Origin: Xanthomonas floridensis
Lineage (GTDB): Bacteria; Pseudomonadota; Gammaproteobacteria; Xanthomonadales; Xanthomonadaceae
Direction: 5' to 3'
Assembly (NCBI RefSeq): GCF_001642575.1
Contig: NZ_LXNG01000011.1
Location: forward strand, 1-64,000
DNA: 64,000 nucleotides
Shown here piece after piece: positions 62,636 through 64,000 of this stretch. The notes under the pieces were generated by a model that did not search any database, had not been told where the DNA came from, and saw nothing but the letters and a program-made list of their open reading frames with translations. The translations under genes were made by a program, and so were the position numbers. Numbering within the stretch: position 1 is the stretch's first letter; each line of letters opens with the position of its first letter.

Positions 62636-63201
62636 CGGGTCACCTCGGTGATGTCCGCATCGGCCAGCAGCCAGTCCAGATAGCGCTCGGCGGCGGGCAG
62701 CCCGTGCAGCGACTGCGCCGCCTCCCCTGGCCGCCACCACAGCGCGTGACCCTGCGCCGGCGCCGGCGCGGTGGATGGCGTGGCCGGCACCGCCAGCGCA
62801 CCCACGGCGGTCTCGAAACCGGCCGTGTCGGTACGTGCGCGCAAGGCGCGGCCCAGGCAGGCGGCCAACGCGCCGAACCACGCCGGCACCGGCAGGCACG
62901 CCGGCGCCCACGGCATCGCCAGGGTCAGCGGGAAGCACCGCCCCACCCGGTCTTCGCCCGGGCCGAGCACGCCGGCCCAGGCCTGCGGCCCGCACACGCC
63001 CGGCCCCAGCGCGAACGCACGCACGCCACTGCTGCGGTAGGCGGCGGGCCAACGCGCGCCCAGCGGCTGGCGAACCGCCTCCAGGCAGGCGGCAAAATGC
63101 GCATCCCAGGGCTGCACGAATGCGGGCGGCAGGCGCCGCTGCACGAAGTCGCCCACGCCGGGCAACTTGCCGTAGAAGCCGATCTGTTCGGTGGCCGACA
63201 T
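62632..63201 (-). CDS. tagF: T6SS-associated protein TagF (ImpM-like)
   Basis: The protein has 189 residues. It starts MSATEQIGFYGKLPGVGDFV and continues QRRLPPAFVQPWD, the characteristic ImpM/TagF N terminus, with RSSGVRAFALGPGVCG, LGPGEDRVGRCFPL and ERYLDWLLADAD further on. TagF is a post-translational repressor of the T6SS in Pseudomonas. ATG 63201 follows the tssM stop by 2 bases; an in-frame start 5 codons earlier would overlap tssM. Confidence 0.92.
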   Translation of the reverse strand: MSATEQIGFYGKLPGVGDFVQRRLPPAFVQPWDAHFAACLEAVRQPLGARWPAAYRSSGVRAFALGPGVCGPQAWAGVLGPGEDRVGRCFPLTLAMPWAPACLPVPAWFGALAACLGRALRARTDTAGFETAVGALAVPATPSTAPAPAQGHALWWRPGEAAQSLHGLPAAERYLDWLLADADITEVTR

Positions 63202-63203
63202 GC

Positions 63204-64000
63204 TCAACCGCCGCACGCAAAGTGCTGGACGTCGCTGTCCAGAAACGGGTGCCGCAGGTTGCCTGCGCGCAGCGGCACCTGCACGTCGTGGCCACCGAGC
63301 GCGAAGCTGGCGACGAAGCGCAGGTCGGAGGGATTCTCCAGGTGCCCGTCCTGCAGCGCGCGAAACAGCGCCCAGTCGCCCTGGTAATCGAGCTTGCCCA
63401 GCGCCACGCCGTCGACGCCGAAGGCAGCGATCGAGACATGCCCCGGCACCGGGCCGGGCCAGGTCATCGGCATGCTCTGCGCGGCGCCGGGCTGGTAGTC
63501 GTAGCGCTGGCCGTCGATCTCCAGCGTGAGCCGGGTGACGCCTTCGCCCAGCGTGGGCGCCAGCACGGTGAAGCCCACCTGCGGGGCCGGCCCGCCGCGG
63601 AAATATTTCTGCCGGATGCGCTGGGCCAGCTGCAGTTGTGCCGGCAGGCCGGGGGCGCCGACCACCGCATCAGGGCCGTCCTTCCAGCGCCAATGCGGCG
63701 CCTGGGTGTCCAGCAGGGCTTGCACGGTGCCGGTATACAGCGCATCCAGGCGCCCGCCGCTGCCGAACAGTTCGCCGAAATTCTGCAGGGGAATCTCCAC
63801 CTGCGCGGCCGGGTCGAACGGGTAGCGGCCGCGCACGAAATCGCTGCACACCTCGCCTACCGACTGGCGCACCTGTGCATCCAGCGCCGCACGTGCTCCC
63901 TGGGTCATCAAGGTGGCGCTGCTGCCGGCCAGGCTCTGCAGCCAGCCGGTCACCGGCGGTGGCAGCTGCGCCATTTCCTGCCGCGCCAGCGCCAGTTGCG
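63204..64000 (-). CDS. tssM: TssM/IcmF-family T6SS inner-membrane protein, C-terminal part
   Basis: Only the last 264 or so codons are present; the gene continues beyond the window edge. The fragment has the TssM C-terminal domain: QSVGEVCSDFVRGRYPFDP, LQNFGELFGSGGRLDALY and LEIDGQRYDYQ, all typical. TssM forms the trans-envelope complex with TssJ and TssL. The stop at 63204 is followed by tagF after 2 bases, consistent with an operon running tssM-tagF-pppA-ppkA. Confidence 0.93.
   Translation of the reverse strand, partial: QLALARQEMAQLPPPVTGWLQSLAGSSATLMTQGARAALDAQVRQSVGEVCSDFVRGRYPFDPAAQVEIPLQNFGELFGSGGRLDALYTGTVQALLDTQAPHWRWKDGPDAVVGAPGLPAQLQLAQRIRQKYFRGGPAPQVGFTVLAPTLGEGVTRLTLEIDGQRYDYQPGAAQSMPMTWPGPVPGHVSIAAFGVDGVALGKLDYQGDWALFRALQDGHLENPSDLRFVASFALGGHDVQVPLRAGNLRHPFLDSDVQHFACGG

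Overview
The window looks like chromosomal DNA of a Xanthomonas species. The evidence is high GC with GC-rich third codon positions, a near-complete xanthomonadin (brominated aryl-polyene pigment) locus including the chorismatase XanB2, a polA-linked RNA with three C-rich hairpin loops like the Xanthomonas sRNA sX13, and a TagF/PppA/PpkA-type type VI secretion (T6SS) locus. No tRNA, rRNA or CRISPR array was seen.

Layout. (1) 1-9750 is an Rhs polymorphic-toxin island read on the minus strand. A Sec-exported 1513-residue Rhs protein with an overlapping candidate immunity gene is followed by three displaced core-plus-tip modules. One has a candidate caspase-fold tip with a membrane immunity candidate. 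One has an HExxH zincin-like tip with a lipoprotein immunity candidate. The last is broken by a nonsense codon and cut off by an IS3-family element. (2) 9751-17781 holds housekeeping and accessory genes: zwf with a histone-H1-like tail, a GH15 glycosidase, a phosphotyrosine-phosphatase-like protein, a giant membrane ankyrin protein and a YcgL protein. (3) 17938-36751 is the xanthomonadin locus. A plus-strand operon carries ketosynthase, chain-length-factor-like protein, glycosyltransferase and flavoprotein. A minus-strand operon carries ACP, membrane protein, two acyltransferases, two hot-dog dehydratases, LolA-like protein, MMPL exporter and ketoreductase. Beyond these lie a second flavoprotein, xanB2 and the 3-HBA:ACP ligase. 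Between the convergent ends of the two operons sits an AT-richer two-gene ATPase/TOPRIM-like module that looks like a defence cassette. (4) 36752-47250 is core chromosome: an S9 peptidase, two coupled hypothetical genes, degenerate 111-bp tandem repeats, hemF, the sX13-like RNA, polA and a small lipoprotein gene. (5) 47414-64000 is a T6SS locus (tssA, ppkA, pppA, tagF, end of tssM) in which a two-partner secretion pair (TpsB plus a 2529-residue TpsA) lies between ppkA and tssA.

How the genes work together. In the pigment locus XanB2 makes 3-hydroxybenzoate from chorismate, the ligase loads it on the ACP, and the ketosynthase pair, reductase and dehydratases extend the polyene. The flavoproteins may halogenate or otherwise oxidise it, and acyltransferases, the LolA-like protein and the MMPL protein complete and move it to the outer membrane. 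In the Rhs island most toxin and immunity candidates overlap by a few bases, which suggests translational coupling. The membrane and lipoprotein nature of two immunity candidates suggests toxins that act in the cell envelope.

All calls come from reading the sequence and remembered family motifs; no database search was run.
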